NCBI GenBank assembly: GCA_000151295.1
Contig: GG745329.1
Location: 646,421 to 710,420 of the forward strand
Source of the DNA: Allomyces macrogynus ATCC 38327
Lineage: Eukaryota > Blastocladiomycota > Blastocladiomycetes > Blastocladiales > Blastocladiaceae
Direction of reading: 5' to 3'
DNA length: 64,000 nt
Shown here: positions 21,840-31,747 of the stretch, in pieces
How the letters are laid out: every line of letters begins with the position of its first letter
How positions within the stretch are numbered: the stretch's first letter is position 1
Translations under genes and position numbers: made by a program
Notes under the pieces: model-generated
What the model saw: only the letters and a program-made list of their open reading frames with translations
What the model was told of the DNA's origin: nothing
The model's database searches: none

Positions 21840-23735
21840 TCACGACGCGCGGCTCGCGCACGCCGGCACCGTCCTCGTCGTGGCCCTCGTGGCCTCGGCA
21901 AGACGCGCGATCCGCGTCTTCTCCATCGCGCGCACCGTCTCCCACATGTCCATGGTCACCGTCGCCTCCCCACGCGACCGGCCGAGCGCGCGGGTCAGCG
22001 CGAGCTGCCAGTGCAGCTGCTCCTGCCCACACGTGTCAACACCGCCCGACGCCGATGACGACGCACCCGTCGCTGCCGCGCGCTGGCGGTCGGTAACATA
22101 CGCCTGTTCGATCGCCTTAGCGACTGCATCGTCACCGAGCGTGCACGCCGGCGCCGACAGTACCCATTTCAGGTACGCGGACGCGGCATTCGACGGTGCT
22201 AGTTGCGTCGTCGTGGCCGTGGTCGTGGAAGCGAGCGGGACGCGGACTTGGCACGGGACGAGCGGTTTCGTGGACTCAGAGACGACGAGGATGGCGTAGT
22301 CGATGGGCAGGTCGACACGCGAGTACGGGAATTCGCACGGCAGGACGCGCGCTTGCGCAACGGACGCGAGCGCTTGCAGGTTGCGCACGGCTAGTGGGCA
22401 GGGTGGAGAGTGAGGAGCACGACCGAATTGGACATGAGTAAGGACCGCACACACCGTGCTCGTTGAGCTTGCCCTCGGTCATGGCCGTCTCGTCAACCAC
22501 CAGAACCGACCCCTGCGCGAGCTGCAGCCGCCCGGCCAAGATACCCTCGGGCTCGTCCATGATCTGCTCCGTGGTCGCAGCAGCCTCCGATCCCGATGCA
22601 GCACCAGCAGCGGATGTGCTCTCTTGCGCAGCAAGGAGCGCTGCGCGCGGCGCAAACACGTCCTTTTGCAGCACGTCATGCGAGAGCGGCAGCCATGACG
22701 CCGCGACACCAATTTTTTGCAGTGCCTCGGTCACCACCCCCGCACGCAACCCCGCCGCCGCGACAATTCCCATCGCGCCAGCCCCTCCCGCGGCCTGTGC
22801 AACGACCAAATCGCCGCGCATGGTCAGGTGAAGGAGAACGTACTCGGCCGCAACTTCGTCACCGCACAGGTGCGACGTGAGGTACCGCACGAGGTCGGTG
22901 CGCGCCTGCTTCACGTCCGCCTGCCCGCCTACTGCCGCCGCCTCCTTGCCAAGTTCGCACGCCCACATGACGTGCACCGTGACCGGCATGTCCGCCTCGA
23001 CTTCCACGACCCCGACAACCTCGACGACTTGCCCGATCCGCGGCTCGATCGGTGCCGGTGAGTACAGCTTGGCGACGACTGCCTGGTGCGGTGCGTTCGG
23101 GACGGGGAACTTGGCAGCGGCCTTGGAGGACCCGACCAGAGTATCGCCTGGGAAGGCGAGGTCCGCGGAAATGGGTTCGCCGGGGACCGATACGAGGTAG
23201 ACGGGCTGGCGGTCGCCGTAACTCAGGATCTGGGTCGCTGGAGACAGGATCGCGTCGGGCAGCGCGTCGGTCCACGCGCCCGACTGGGTTGCGACAGGCA
23301 GCTACGTGACCGAGCAAAGCATCAGAGACGACCAAATCCAACCACTTCATAAGAACAGAGTCATGAAACGCACCTCGTTCGACCCCGGCGCACCGGCCGG
23401 TGCGGGTCGCCACTGGAGCGGGTAGACTTGCGGCGACAACGATGTGTCCTGGACCATACCGCGGAACCGCACGAGTCGGCCGTTCAGCGTCGGCAATTTC
23501 ACGAACGGCTCGGTGTTGATGGACGGAATCTGAGCACAAAATCGACTCGAGCATCAGCGTGGCAAATTTGGACATGTCGAGCTGGTCAGGCGCCATCACG
23601 TACGATGCGGTGCACATCGCCGAGCGTCGGGAACAGTTGCGCGACGGCCGCCTGCGTGGCCGCGACCGTATTGAATTGCGTCGCCCAGGCGCGTGGATCG
23701 TGCAGCAGGTCGTTGATAGCGGCAAGTGGGGCCAT
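21840..23735 (-). CDS. MCMBP: MCM-binding protein (MCMBP/ETG1), replisome factor
   Basis: Exons 23735-23604, 23529-23374, 23301-22455 and 22390-21840 join in phase to 561 residues. MCMBP binds MCM3-7, chaperones nascent MCM subunits and helps unload MCM after replication. Recognisable family blocks are INTEPFVKLPTLNGRLVRFRGMVQD near residue 55, GQVVEVVGVVEV in the middle and CGDEVAAEYVLLHLTMRG. Near the C-terminus are LQLAQGSVLVVDETAMTEGKLNEHAV and PYSRVDLPIDYAILVVSES, with an ATP-binding-like core. The exon 3/4 junction (CACG|CC) recreates the GV-like turn expected in the family. The short first exon is supported by phase and by residues that align loosely with the MCMBP N-terminus. Confidence 0.85.
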
Positions 23736-24240
23736 GGTCAGAGTGGTTGGTCCAGGAGAAATGGTGCTGGATCACGCCCAGGCTGATCAGGTTCAAGCTG
23801 CAAGACAATCAGAGATCAGCAGCTGGCTGACGTGACGAAGAAACGACATGTGACATGGACGCCTTTTCAGTTACTGGTCTTCGGCTTGCTCACGTTTGCC
23901 CTGATCGCAACCACGACCGAACAAGACAAGCTAGGCTGGCGAGCCCGGGCCGCGGTTGACCGGACGAGAACGAGAGTACAAAATGAGAGCAAATGGACGT
24001 TTACATGGCGTATGGCACGACGATGGCGAGCAAACTATGTAGGACCGTGGAACAGGAGCGGGGAAGGAAAAAAAAACAAATTGCCGGGGATGATGGTTCA
24101 AAAATAATGGCTGGGGAGGGGTGGAGATGGTTCGGAGCGAAGACAAGCACAACAAAAAACACGAGCGCGATGCGCTCCACGGACTCAAACAAAACTTGGC
24201 ATCGAAAAGGGGGTCACGAAAAACGGGTCACGCCAAAAAT
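23736..24240. other. Intergenic: MCMBP promoter and downstream membrane-protein 3' flank
   Basis: A-rich compared with its surroundings near 24060-24230 (several A5-A8 runs), fitting a 3' UTR/terminator region of the gene on the minus strand. No gene is seen. Confidence 0.5.
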
Positions 24241-26205
24241 CTACTGCGGTAGCGCGATCCGGCGCGTCGTGCCCGGCGGGTTCGACGAGGGTGTGCCAAA
24301 CATGGGTTGCATGTCCATGGCCATGCCGCTCACGCTCGCCTGAGCAACGCCATAACCCACGGGCGCTGGCGCACCGAATGCTGGCGGCGCGTACGCGCCC
24401 GCGGCAACCGACACGCCACTTGGCGGTGCCGACGAGGACAGACCCGAGGCCGTGGGCAGGTAGTAGAGCTCTCGCTGCTGCGTCTCCGGGTTCGTGCGGT
24501 ACGCGACACCCGATGGCGGGACTGGCCGATGCAAACTCGAGGTCGACCCGGCGATCTGCGCGCTCGCGTACAGCGGATGTGGCGCCTGCTGGGCTTGCGG
24601 TTGGAACTGCTGCGGCGGCTGCTGCTGGAAGTGCTGCGATTGCTGTAGTTGCGGCTGCTGCGGCTGCTGCGGCTGCTGAAACTGCTGTTGCGGCGGTTGC
24701 GGCTGCGTCGTTGGCGCGTCGTGCCGTGGGACCGTGGCCGCGAACAGCACGTCATCGATGCTATCGCCATCATCGTCGAGGTGCGCGTGCATCGGAATAT
24801 GCGGGCCCGAATGCATCGGGATCGCGGGCACATGGTCCATTGGCGGCGGGCGCGACTGTGGTGCCGATACGGGCACACCGGTGCCCATCCCCATCCCCAT
24901 CCCCATCCCGGGCGCCATGCCGTATCCCATCCCGCGCGCGACGGGATTGCCCGCATGCGTCGGTGCCGGCGGGTTCATGGGCGCGGCCGCCTGGCCCTGC
25001 AGGAGCCCTTGGTGCTGCTCAAACTGCGGCGGCGGCGCAGTGAACGTGGCCGTGCTCTGCCCGAGTCCGGCGTGGCCGTACATTTGCTGCTGCGCGTTCG
25101 GGCCCGGCGGCTGCGTCCCACCAAGCAGCGGTTCCTTGGCGGGCAGCGGCGACGCTGAGCCGGCATTGTGTGCGACCGTCGCGGGCGCGCTCGAGGTCCC
25201 AACTTCGACGAGCGTCACGACACCGGCGCCATAATCTTCACCCGCCCCGTGGAGTCCACCCGCGGGCTTCCCGTACCCGGCGACGCGCGAGTAGCTCGGT
25301 GCGGGACCGGACCCGGGCAGGCCCGGCTGGAACCCGCCGTTGCCAAACCGGTCAGTGCCCTTGAACACACGCGCCTTGCGGTTGTTGGTGTGTTTGCGGC
25401 GAATGACAAAGACGGCGGCCGCAATCAGGACAACGGCGCCACCCAGGCACCCGAGGACCGTGAAGAATGTGGACGACTGGAAGAGACCGTCGCCATTGAT
25501 GCTCTTGATCACGGTCGCATCCTGCGCGTTGTTCACTTCGGTCGGAACCATCACGACCGAGGTGGTCCCGTCAACGACAATCTTGCTCTTGTAGACGGTC
25601 GTGAACGGGATGAAAGTGGTCGTGGTTGCGGTGGTCGTGTGCACTGGCAATGCGGCCGAACCCGTGACCGACGCGTCGGTCGGCGTGGGCGCTCCGCCCG
25701 CGGGACCAAACGTAATGAACGTGGTGATCCCGTCCTGCACACGCGTCACAATCGTCGTGGGCCCGGACCCAGCCGTGGGCGAGGCCGGCGACGACGCGCC
25801 GTTATCGCTGGTCGGTGCCGACGACGTGGACCCCTTGGAAGTGGCTAATCCCGACGACGGCGACCCACTGCCCGTGTTGCTGGTTGGGCTCGGCTTGGAC
25901 GGCGAGTCGCTCGACGGTGCCGGCGCGGGCGCGGGCGACGGCTTGGTGGGCTGGTCGTTGTTGCTGTTGGTGTCCTTGTTATTGCTATCGTCGTTGGCCG
26001 AGGGCAAGACTCCCGCGAGCGGGTTGATGCCCGCAGCAAACACGGGCGGCGGGCACTCGACGAGACTCGCGGCCGCGGCAAACACGACAATTGCGGCCAT
26101 GGGCATCACCGCACGCGCTCGACGCGACGATGCCGACGAGGACGTCGGCCTCCACAGCCATGAGGCCGGTACTTTGGCGCGGGGCGCAGTAACACGGGCG
26201 ACCAT
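24241..26205 (-). CDS. Ser/Thr-rich type I membrane protein with Gln/Pro-rich cytoplasmic tail
   Basis: A single exon of 654 residues from the ATG at 26205; a second in-frame ATG at MPMAAIVV would put the hydrophobic AAIVVFAAAASLV at the very N-terminus. An N-terminal signal segment is followed by ~200 residues dense in Ser, Thr and Pro, probably O-glycosylated (PSPAPAPAPSSDSPSKP, TTTATTTTFIPFTTV). One membrane helix follows (VLGCLGGAVVLIAAAVFVI), with the stop-transfer RRKHTNNRKAR. The cytosolic tail is Gly/Pro/Met/Gln-rich, with an imperfect GMGMGMGMG run and long poly-Gln/Pro segments near the C-terminus. The layout resembles fungal wall-stress or mucin-like sensors, but no cysteine-rich WSC domain is present. 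Function is unknown. Confidence 0.8.
   Translation of the reverse strand: MVARVTAPRAKVPASWLWRPTSSSASSRRARAVMPMAAIVVFAAAASLVECPPPVFAAGINPLAGVLPSANDDSNNKDTNSNNDQPTKPSPAPAPAPSSDSPSKPSPTSNTGSGSPSSGLATSKGSTSSAPTSDNGASSPASPTAGSGPTTIVTRVQDGITTFITFGPAGGAPTPTDASVTGSAALPVHTTTATTTTFIPFTTVYKSKIVVDGTTSVVMVPTEVNNAQDATVIKSINGDGLFQSSTFFTVLGCLGGAVVLIAAAVFVIRRKHTNNRKARVFKGTDRFGNGGFQPGLPGSGPAPSYSRVAGYGKPAGGLHGAGEDYGAGVVTLVEVGTSSAPATVAHNAGSASPLPAKEPLLGGTQPPGPNAQQQMYGHAGLGQSTATFTAPPPQFEQHQGLLQGQAAAPMNPPAPTHAGNPVARGMGYGMAPGMGMGMGMGTGVPVSAPQSRPPPMDHVPAIPMHSGPHIPMHAHLDDDGDSIDDVLFAATVPRHDAPTTQPQPPQQQFQQPQQPQQPQLQQSQHFQQQPPQQFQPQAQQAPHPLYASAQIAGSTSSLHRPVPPSGVAYRTNPETQQRELYYLPTASGLSSSAPPSGVSVAAGAYAPPAFGAPAPVGYGVAQASVSGMAMDMQPMFGTPSSNPPGTTRRIALPQ
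24886..24919 (+). repeat. CATCCC hexanucleotide microsatellite
   Basis: About five tandem copies of CATCCC, read on the minus strand as GGGATG, encode the alternating Gly-Met run in the cytoplasmic tail of the Ser/Thr-rich membrane protein. Confidence 0.85.
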
Positions 26206-27429
26206 TTGCGGCGGTGCTGGTGGTCGCGAAAGGCGGGGATGCGTTCGCACTGGTACAGAATTGTTGGCCAAATTCGTCAGTATCGACGGCGGCTGCACGA
26301 TGCGATGCGACCGACCAATTGTCAACGACTTACCGGTGGTGTCGGGCTTCGCACTCAGGAGCGGTTCTTGAGCACACGCGCGATCAGAGCACAGGCACTC
26401 GTGGTATTCGTCAAGTCGGCTCAGCAATCAAACAGGCGCGAGCGTGCAAGCGGAGTCGCGCCGTTGAACAGGCGTCGGGTGGGGAGGACGTGCAGATGCA
26501 AGTTCGGGTGGTCGAGGTCGACGAGCGCAATCCGGTGCGCAGGTCGTTCGGGTCAAAATGTTGATCGTGCAGTATTAGGCGCCAGTGCGTGTCGAGGACA
26601 CAACAGGCGACGTTGGAGAGGTGGTTGGAGCAAGGAGCGTGGGCCCGAACGCCCAGCGGTTGGGCACCAAGGGATCGTGATCAGGGCCGGATAAGCGCGC
26701 CCGCCGCGGCCCGGCGGGTTCGTGGACGTTGATGACGAGAAAAGAATCCGTCGCCGTTAGTCGTTGGCTCTAGTCGAAAAGAGGCTGGGGCGAGGCAAGA
26801 TGGTGGTGGTTGCCGAAAGGCAACAGCGGATGGACAGAGTTGCATTCACTGCGCCGATGGAACGTGCCGAGAACGCCTTGCGGTTCGCGTCACGCTGCGG
26901 CTTTCCCGTGCGCCCGCAAGGCAAACTTCCCGCCAAGGAAGGTGGCGAGCCGTTCGTCACCAAGCTGCTGCTCACGCTGGCTCGCATCAGGGAGGACAAG
27001 TTTCCATGCCAAGGAGGACGGTGGTGTCTCCAGGGGCAACCGGACTGGCTGTTGGTCGGTTCGCGGAGCGAGGCGCGCGCGGGTTGCTAGTGCCTGATTC
27101 CAGCTCCAGTGGGTCTGCGTGGATGCGGCCTGACCGGCGAACAAAGGTGCGGGGTGATGGCTAAGTGATCGAATGAATGTGACAACACTCTGACGAGAAG
27201 GCGGTTTGCAACATCCACTCTCGACCCGGGCGCAAGCGCGAACTTGTGAGCACAAACCGACGCGAACGAGAAGCAAGCCTGAATCATCGATGGAGACGTG
27301 ATCCGGTCGCCAAACGCGATGTCCAAGGTGCAGCAGCGGCTGTATTGATGCCCCGCCAACACACCCACCACTCCGAACCCTCGAGAAAAAAGCAAGGGCG
27401 CGTCGACCACGGGGAAGGGGACAAGCGCT
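26206..27429. other. Intergenic: membrane-protein promoter and RPS18 3' flank
   Basis: The minus-strand frame stays open upstream of 26205 to about 26427. That extension lacks a better start and is not needed. No other supported gene. Confidence 0.5.
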
Positions 27430-28520
27430 TTACTTCTTCTTCGACACACCGACCGTGCGGCCGCGACGGCCCGTCGTCTTGGTGTGCTGACCGCGCACGC
27501 GGACACCCCAGTGGTGACGGAGACCGCGGTGCGCGCGGATCTTCTTGAGACGCTCCAGGTCCTCACGCAGCGTGTTGTCGACGGCGTTCGACACGTTCTG
27601 CGTGTATTCACCCGTGCGGATGTCCTTCTGACGGTTAAGGAACCACTTGGGGATCTTGAACTGCAGCGGGTTCTGGATGATCGTCACAATGCGCTCGAGC
27701 TCCTCGGGCGTGAGCTGACCGGCGCTAGAAAAATGGATCAAGGGAAATTGTCAGTTCACCGACTCGGTGCAAAAAAAACCCAGCAAACTTGGCGCCAAAA
27801 CCGCAACCAGCGCAAAACGAGCAAAAAACGCACCGCTTGTTGAGGTCGACCTCGGCCTTCTTGCAGACAAGGTTGGCGTAACGGCGACCAACACCCTTGA
27901 TGGCGGTCAGAGCGTACATGATCTTATCCTTGCCCTCCAAGTTGGTGTTGAGGACACGCAGGATGAACGAGAACTGGCCCTTCTCAGAGACGACGAGCGA
28001 CTGCAATAACCGCACAACAAAATTGACGCGATTACGACGAGGGTGTCGGAACGAGCATCACGAGAAGCGCAGAAACCGAGTTTACAAGTTCGTGCGAGAA
28101 ATGTCGCCGTTGGCGAGTCGGGTGGAAGAGCAGTGTTTCGAGAGCATGACAGCCGGACAAAACGCCAAGTTGACGATTCGACGAAAACCGTCAAAAAACG
28201 GCCAAATCGAGCGCGCAAAACAGCGAAACGAGCAGCAAAGCGGCGACGGCGCAGGGCAGCATGGTGCAGCGCGGGGTGGGGGACGTGGTAGGGAGATAGA
28301 CGAGCGGAGAGACCGTTAGCCACGCTGGTCCATCCGTTGCGCTTTGGCCGACTCGCCCGCCACCAACCGCCATGACGGGTTCGCCGTTTGCTGGCGCTCG
28401 CTGAACGACTGCGCGAGCGCCGTGCGCAGTCGATTTTCGGGCAGCAATTGTGGTTGTTCCAGCGGCGGTCGTCATGGCGGTGTCGGCGGCAGGCGGTCGA
28501 GTTGAGGCTCGACGAACCAT
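27430..28520 (-). CDS. RPS18: 40S ribosomal protein S18 (uS13)
   Basis: Exons 28520-28518 (only the ATG), 28000-27834 and 27724-27430 join to 154 residues. The family is certain: [37 protein letters not shown] and [16 protein letters not shown], ending [36 protein letters not shown]. uS13 sits in the head of the small subunit and contacts the P-site tRNA and bridge B1. The second exon starts exactly at codon 2 after TTGCAG. The nearest ATG directly abutting a donor of the type used elsewhere here is ATG|GTTCGT at 28520, giving a ~517 nt first intron. That first exon is inferred and could be another ATG. Confidence 0.93.
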
Positions 28521-28988
28521 TTTGGAAGATGACCGATGGCAGAGAGGGGGGGCGCTTCACAACAGGGCCAGCCAAGTCGGCGCAAACGCTGGGGTGATTA
28601 GCGCACGTGCGAGTGATATGGCAGTCGAAGCGCCCGGCAACATCCTGGTGCTGGCGGAAGGCAAGTGATTGCTTTGCCACATCTCTCAACACTTCTCCTC
28701 CACCTTCACAGAATCTCGACCTCGCATCGCGTCGACATGTTGCCTCGCTCGGACTTGTCGTGACGCTCGCAATGTTCAAAACGCTCGAAATGGGCCTCAG
28801 CTGAAAAGGGTCAGACCGACGGGCCTTGCTCTCGCTCCTCAACCCGGCGCTTGCAGCGGTCCGCGACGTCGCCTCTGTTCACCAAGCTCGCCAGCGCGAC
28901 GGACAGCCCGCCGCCATCCTCCGTCGTCGCGACGAACTGCCGTGAGCCAACGTTCTCCACCGTTCCACACTCGTCTCGCTCGCCCGCC
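28521..28988. other. Divergent promoter region
   Basis: This lies between the inferred RPS18 ATG (-) and the acidic orphan (+). No gene is seen. Confidence 0.45.
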
Positions 28989-30200
28989 ATGACCGTTGGC
29001 CACCCCAATTACATTGGCCCTGGTGCCGGCCCATCGAGCTACTGGACCTGCGCCGAGCCCGTTGACTACCTCTACTCGACGCCCATCCAGGGCCCGCCGC
29101 CGCCCGAGCGACAGCGGTACTTTGCGACGCGCGTCGTGTCGGGCGAGCTGACCAATGTCGGCGATTACATGGAGTACTTGGCCAACCGCCGTCCGTCTCT
29201 GAGCGACGACAGTGAGACCGACCAGGATGACGCCATGGACGGCGAGTGGACTGCCATCCCGAGCCCAAGCCCAAGCCTGGACGTGGACCTGATTGAAGAA
29301 TACGTTCTCGAAACGGTCTCAACTGCACGCATCGTGCCCAGCGTCCTGCCGCCCATCATCTCGGCGTGGGCTGCTCCCAGCGACAGCGACGTTGCGCTCG
29401 CGGCCGAGGAAGCCGACACGCTCGCGTTCCGGCAGCGCGCGCCGCTTTCGCCCAACCCGGACGTCGACACGTTCTCGGAGCACGAGGAACTGCTCGCGCC
29501 CGGCGACCGGCTGCAGCCGCACCACGACCTGACCTCGGGCCCCATCGACGTGGACCCGCTGCGCTCCGAATTGTTGAACGCCGACACGGCTGCGGCCATG
29601 CTCGACCGGCTCAACCAAGTGCTCGACCAGCTGCGTTCGCAGCGCGCCGCGCTTCTCGATGCGGCCACCTCCCTCCCAGCATCAAGTCCACCACGCACGC
29701 CGCAGTACGGTCCCGCGCGGGACCCGCTGCGCACGCCTTCATGGTCACCGCAAGTCGATGCGATTGCGCCCGCGGCGGAACCACCCACGTTTGCGCTCGA
29801 CGGCGACGAGTACGAGCCCGAGGACGATGGCGTCCAGGTCGGGCCGCGGTGGTACCACCCGACGCGGCGCCCGCCGCCGCTGCTCATGGGCGGAATGCGC
29901 CCGCGCACGGCCGCCATGTCGGGTCCGGCCCTGTCGGTGACACTGGACGCGGACCGGCTCGAAGTCCCGCTGCCCCCGCGCCAGCGCCGCGCGCTGCTCG
30001 GGCTGTCGCCGATGCACACGGTGGAGATGGGTCAGTGGCGCGAGCCGCACACACTTGCGGAGATTGTGCGCGAGGATCCGGCCGCGGCGCAAACGGAGTG
30101 GGAGGAGATTGTCGAGGCGGCACGTGTGGCGGGGGTGCCCGTGCGCGAGCCGTTTGGGACGGTGCACGTTGACGAGAGCATGGATGGGCCTCAGCGCTGA
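28989..30200 (+). CDS. Acidic proline-rich protein, function unknown
   Basis: A single exon of 403 residues. Another in-frame ATG at 28851 would add 46 residues; I prefer 28989, where composition becomes protein-like (MTVGHPNYIGPGAGPSSYW). The protein is acidic, with Asp/Glu/Ser clusters (LSDDSETDQDDAMDGEW and similar), Pro-rich segments, and a predicted helical Leu-zipper-like stretch around residues 195-225 (AAAMLDRLNQVLDQLRSQRAALL). Near the C-terminus are conserved-looking HTVEMGQWREPHTLAEIVRED and EWEEIVEAARVAGVPVREPFG. There is no signal peptide, membrane segment or known domain. Codon use (strong third-position G/C) supports it being coding. Confidence 0.7.
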   Translation: MTVGHPNYIGPGAGPSSYWTCAEPVDYLYSTPIQGPPPPERQRYFATRVVSGELTNVGDYMEYLANRRPSLSDDSETDQDDAMDGEWTAIPSPSPSLDVDLIEEYVLETVSTARIVPSVLPPIISAWAAPSDSDVALAAEEADTLAFRQRAPLSPNPDVDTFSEHEELLAPGDRLQPHHDLTSGPIDVDPLRSELLNADTAAAMLDRLNQVLDQLRSQRAALLDAATSLPASSPPRTPQYGPARDPLRTPSWSPQVDAIAPAAEPPTFALDGDEYEPEDDGVQVGPRWYHPTRRPPPLLMGGMRPRTAAMSGPALSVTLDADRLEVPLPPRQRRALLGLSPMHTVEMGQWREPHTLAEIVREDPAAAQTEWEEIVEAARVAGVPVREPFGTVHVDESMDGPQR

Positions 30201-30670
30201 GTGTCTGTATGAGCGCGGAGCGGTTTTTGTGTCGCGTTTTTTGCTTGATTACTTGTCAACCATTGTGTCTATTCGCTTGCGTCTGTGAACAGTATTCATC
30301 GCGATTTTGACAATAGACGGTGGGGAACCTTGACCCGCTCCAGGCGCACATGCATTCTCGTCGTCGACGTCGGAGAGGGCTCCACGAGCGCGACCTCCGG
30401 CAGTCTGCCGTGAGCATGGTCGAATAATGATCGTTGCGGGCAAGTCGCGACCAGTTTTGGGTGCGAGACAGGAGCACAGCGCACCGCAGTTTGAGCAGGT
30501 TTGAACGTGGCGCGCCTCGCACTCGATCGCTTGCTGTTGTCGTCGCCCTTGTGCACCACGTTCTGTTCCTTCTCCACTCGCGCTCGCCAACGCGCCCTAC
30601 GCCCGCTCTTTCAGCAGCTGCGACTTGCTGCACTCTGCCCCCGCACACGACCAGCACGCGCACCAGCACC
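30201..30670. other. Intergenic, co-directional
   Basis: This is the orphan 3' flank and the LAMTOR2 promoter. Nothing further is recognised. Confidence 0.5.
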
Positions 30671-31372
30671 ATGCTCAAGCCCAAAGCGCTCGGCCAAGTT
30701 CTCGCAAGCGTGTGCTCTGGCGGCGTCCATACGGCGCTGTACGGTCGACCATGTCCTTTACCATGACCCAACTCGCGACAACTGGACGGGTCGATAACTA
30801 TCGGCTCGCGGTGGTCGCGACGGCATCGCGCTCGTGGTGGTCATTGCGGTCATTGTGGTCACTGCGGGTTGCAATCACCCACTCTGCCAACGGCCACACA
30901 CCCGATACCCGCATCGCGAACCGCACGCCCAACCGCGAGCGCGACACGTCACTTCTCAACCATCTCGTCCGCAAGCTCACAGCCAACCTTCCCCACCGCA
31001 TTCCGTTTGTATAGCGTCATGAACATGGAGGGCGGGCTGCTGGCCTTTTCCGGCCCGTCCGAGCGCGACGCGGTCCTGCACGCGGCCATGGCCACCAACG
31101 CCTGGACCGTCTACGAGAAGAACGGCACGCCGATGCGGTCGATTTTGGTCGAGATTGAGGTACCGTCGCGCCTGGCATCGCCTGTTCACCCGTCTGCTCA
31201 CCCATTCGCGTTGCTGTTGCGGTAGAGCGGTGCCGTCCTGACCGTGCGCGTGACGCCGTCGCTCGCGCTGTGCCTGATCTCCGACGAGTCGATTGAGCTC
31301 GGCATCCTCAGGCAGAAGGGGTTCACGCTCGCCGCCTACCTCGAGGCACCGCTCAAGCAAATCCAGGCGTAG
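30671..31372 (+). CDS. LAMTOR2: Ragulator subunit LAMTOR2 (p14, roadblock/LC7 family)
   Basis: Exons 30671-30738, 31015-31159 and 31226-31372 join in phase (ACGGCGCT|C GTC) to 119 residues. The N-terminus MLKPKALGQVLASVCSGGV matches the LAMTOR2 start. It continues with HTALVMNMEGGLLAFSG, NAWTVYEKNG, the strand SILVEIESGAVLTVRVTPSLALCLISD, and a C-terminal helix AYLEAPLKQIQA. This is the complete roadblock fold at the expected length. LAMTOR2 pairs with LAMTOR3 in the Ragulator, which anchors Rag GTPases on late endosome/lysosome or vacuole membranes for TORC1 control. Retention fits an early-diverging fungus. The first intron is relatively long (276 nt). Confidence 0.93.
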
Positions 31373-31747
31373 GTTGCTGTTCATGTTGTTTCTTCCGTAG
31401 AGTGCCGTTTTGTTTTCTCAGTTTTGTTTTGAAGGACGGGAGCGAAAAAGATTTGTCGTTCGGCAATTTTTGCAAGAAGCGAGTGAGCGAGCGATTACGC
31501 TTGTATTCAAGGGACCACAGTGGATCAGCAGGAGCGCCGGGCCAACGAGCCCGCACGCGACGTGAAAAGCGGGAATCAAAACTGGGCACGAACCGGGAAA
31601 AAAACAAGTAGGGCGGTAGGTAGGCATGGCACGAACAGGAAGGAGGGTCAATTTTCGCGTTGGCGACACAGCTAAGCGGATCAAATCACACAAAAACGAA
31701 ACAACGAAATTAACGACAACATGAACAGGTGGACAATGGAAAAAGAA
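31373..31747. other. Intergenic, convergent 3' ends
   Basis: A/T-richer region between two stops, with several A-runs near 31590-31740. No gene. Confidence 0.55.
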
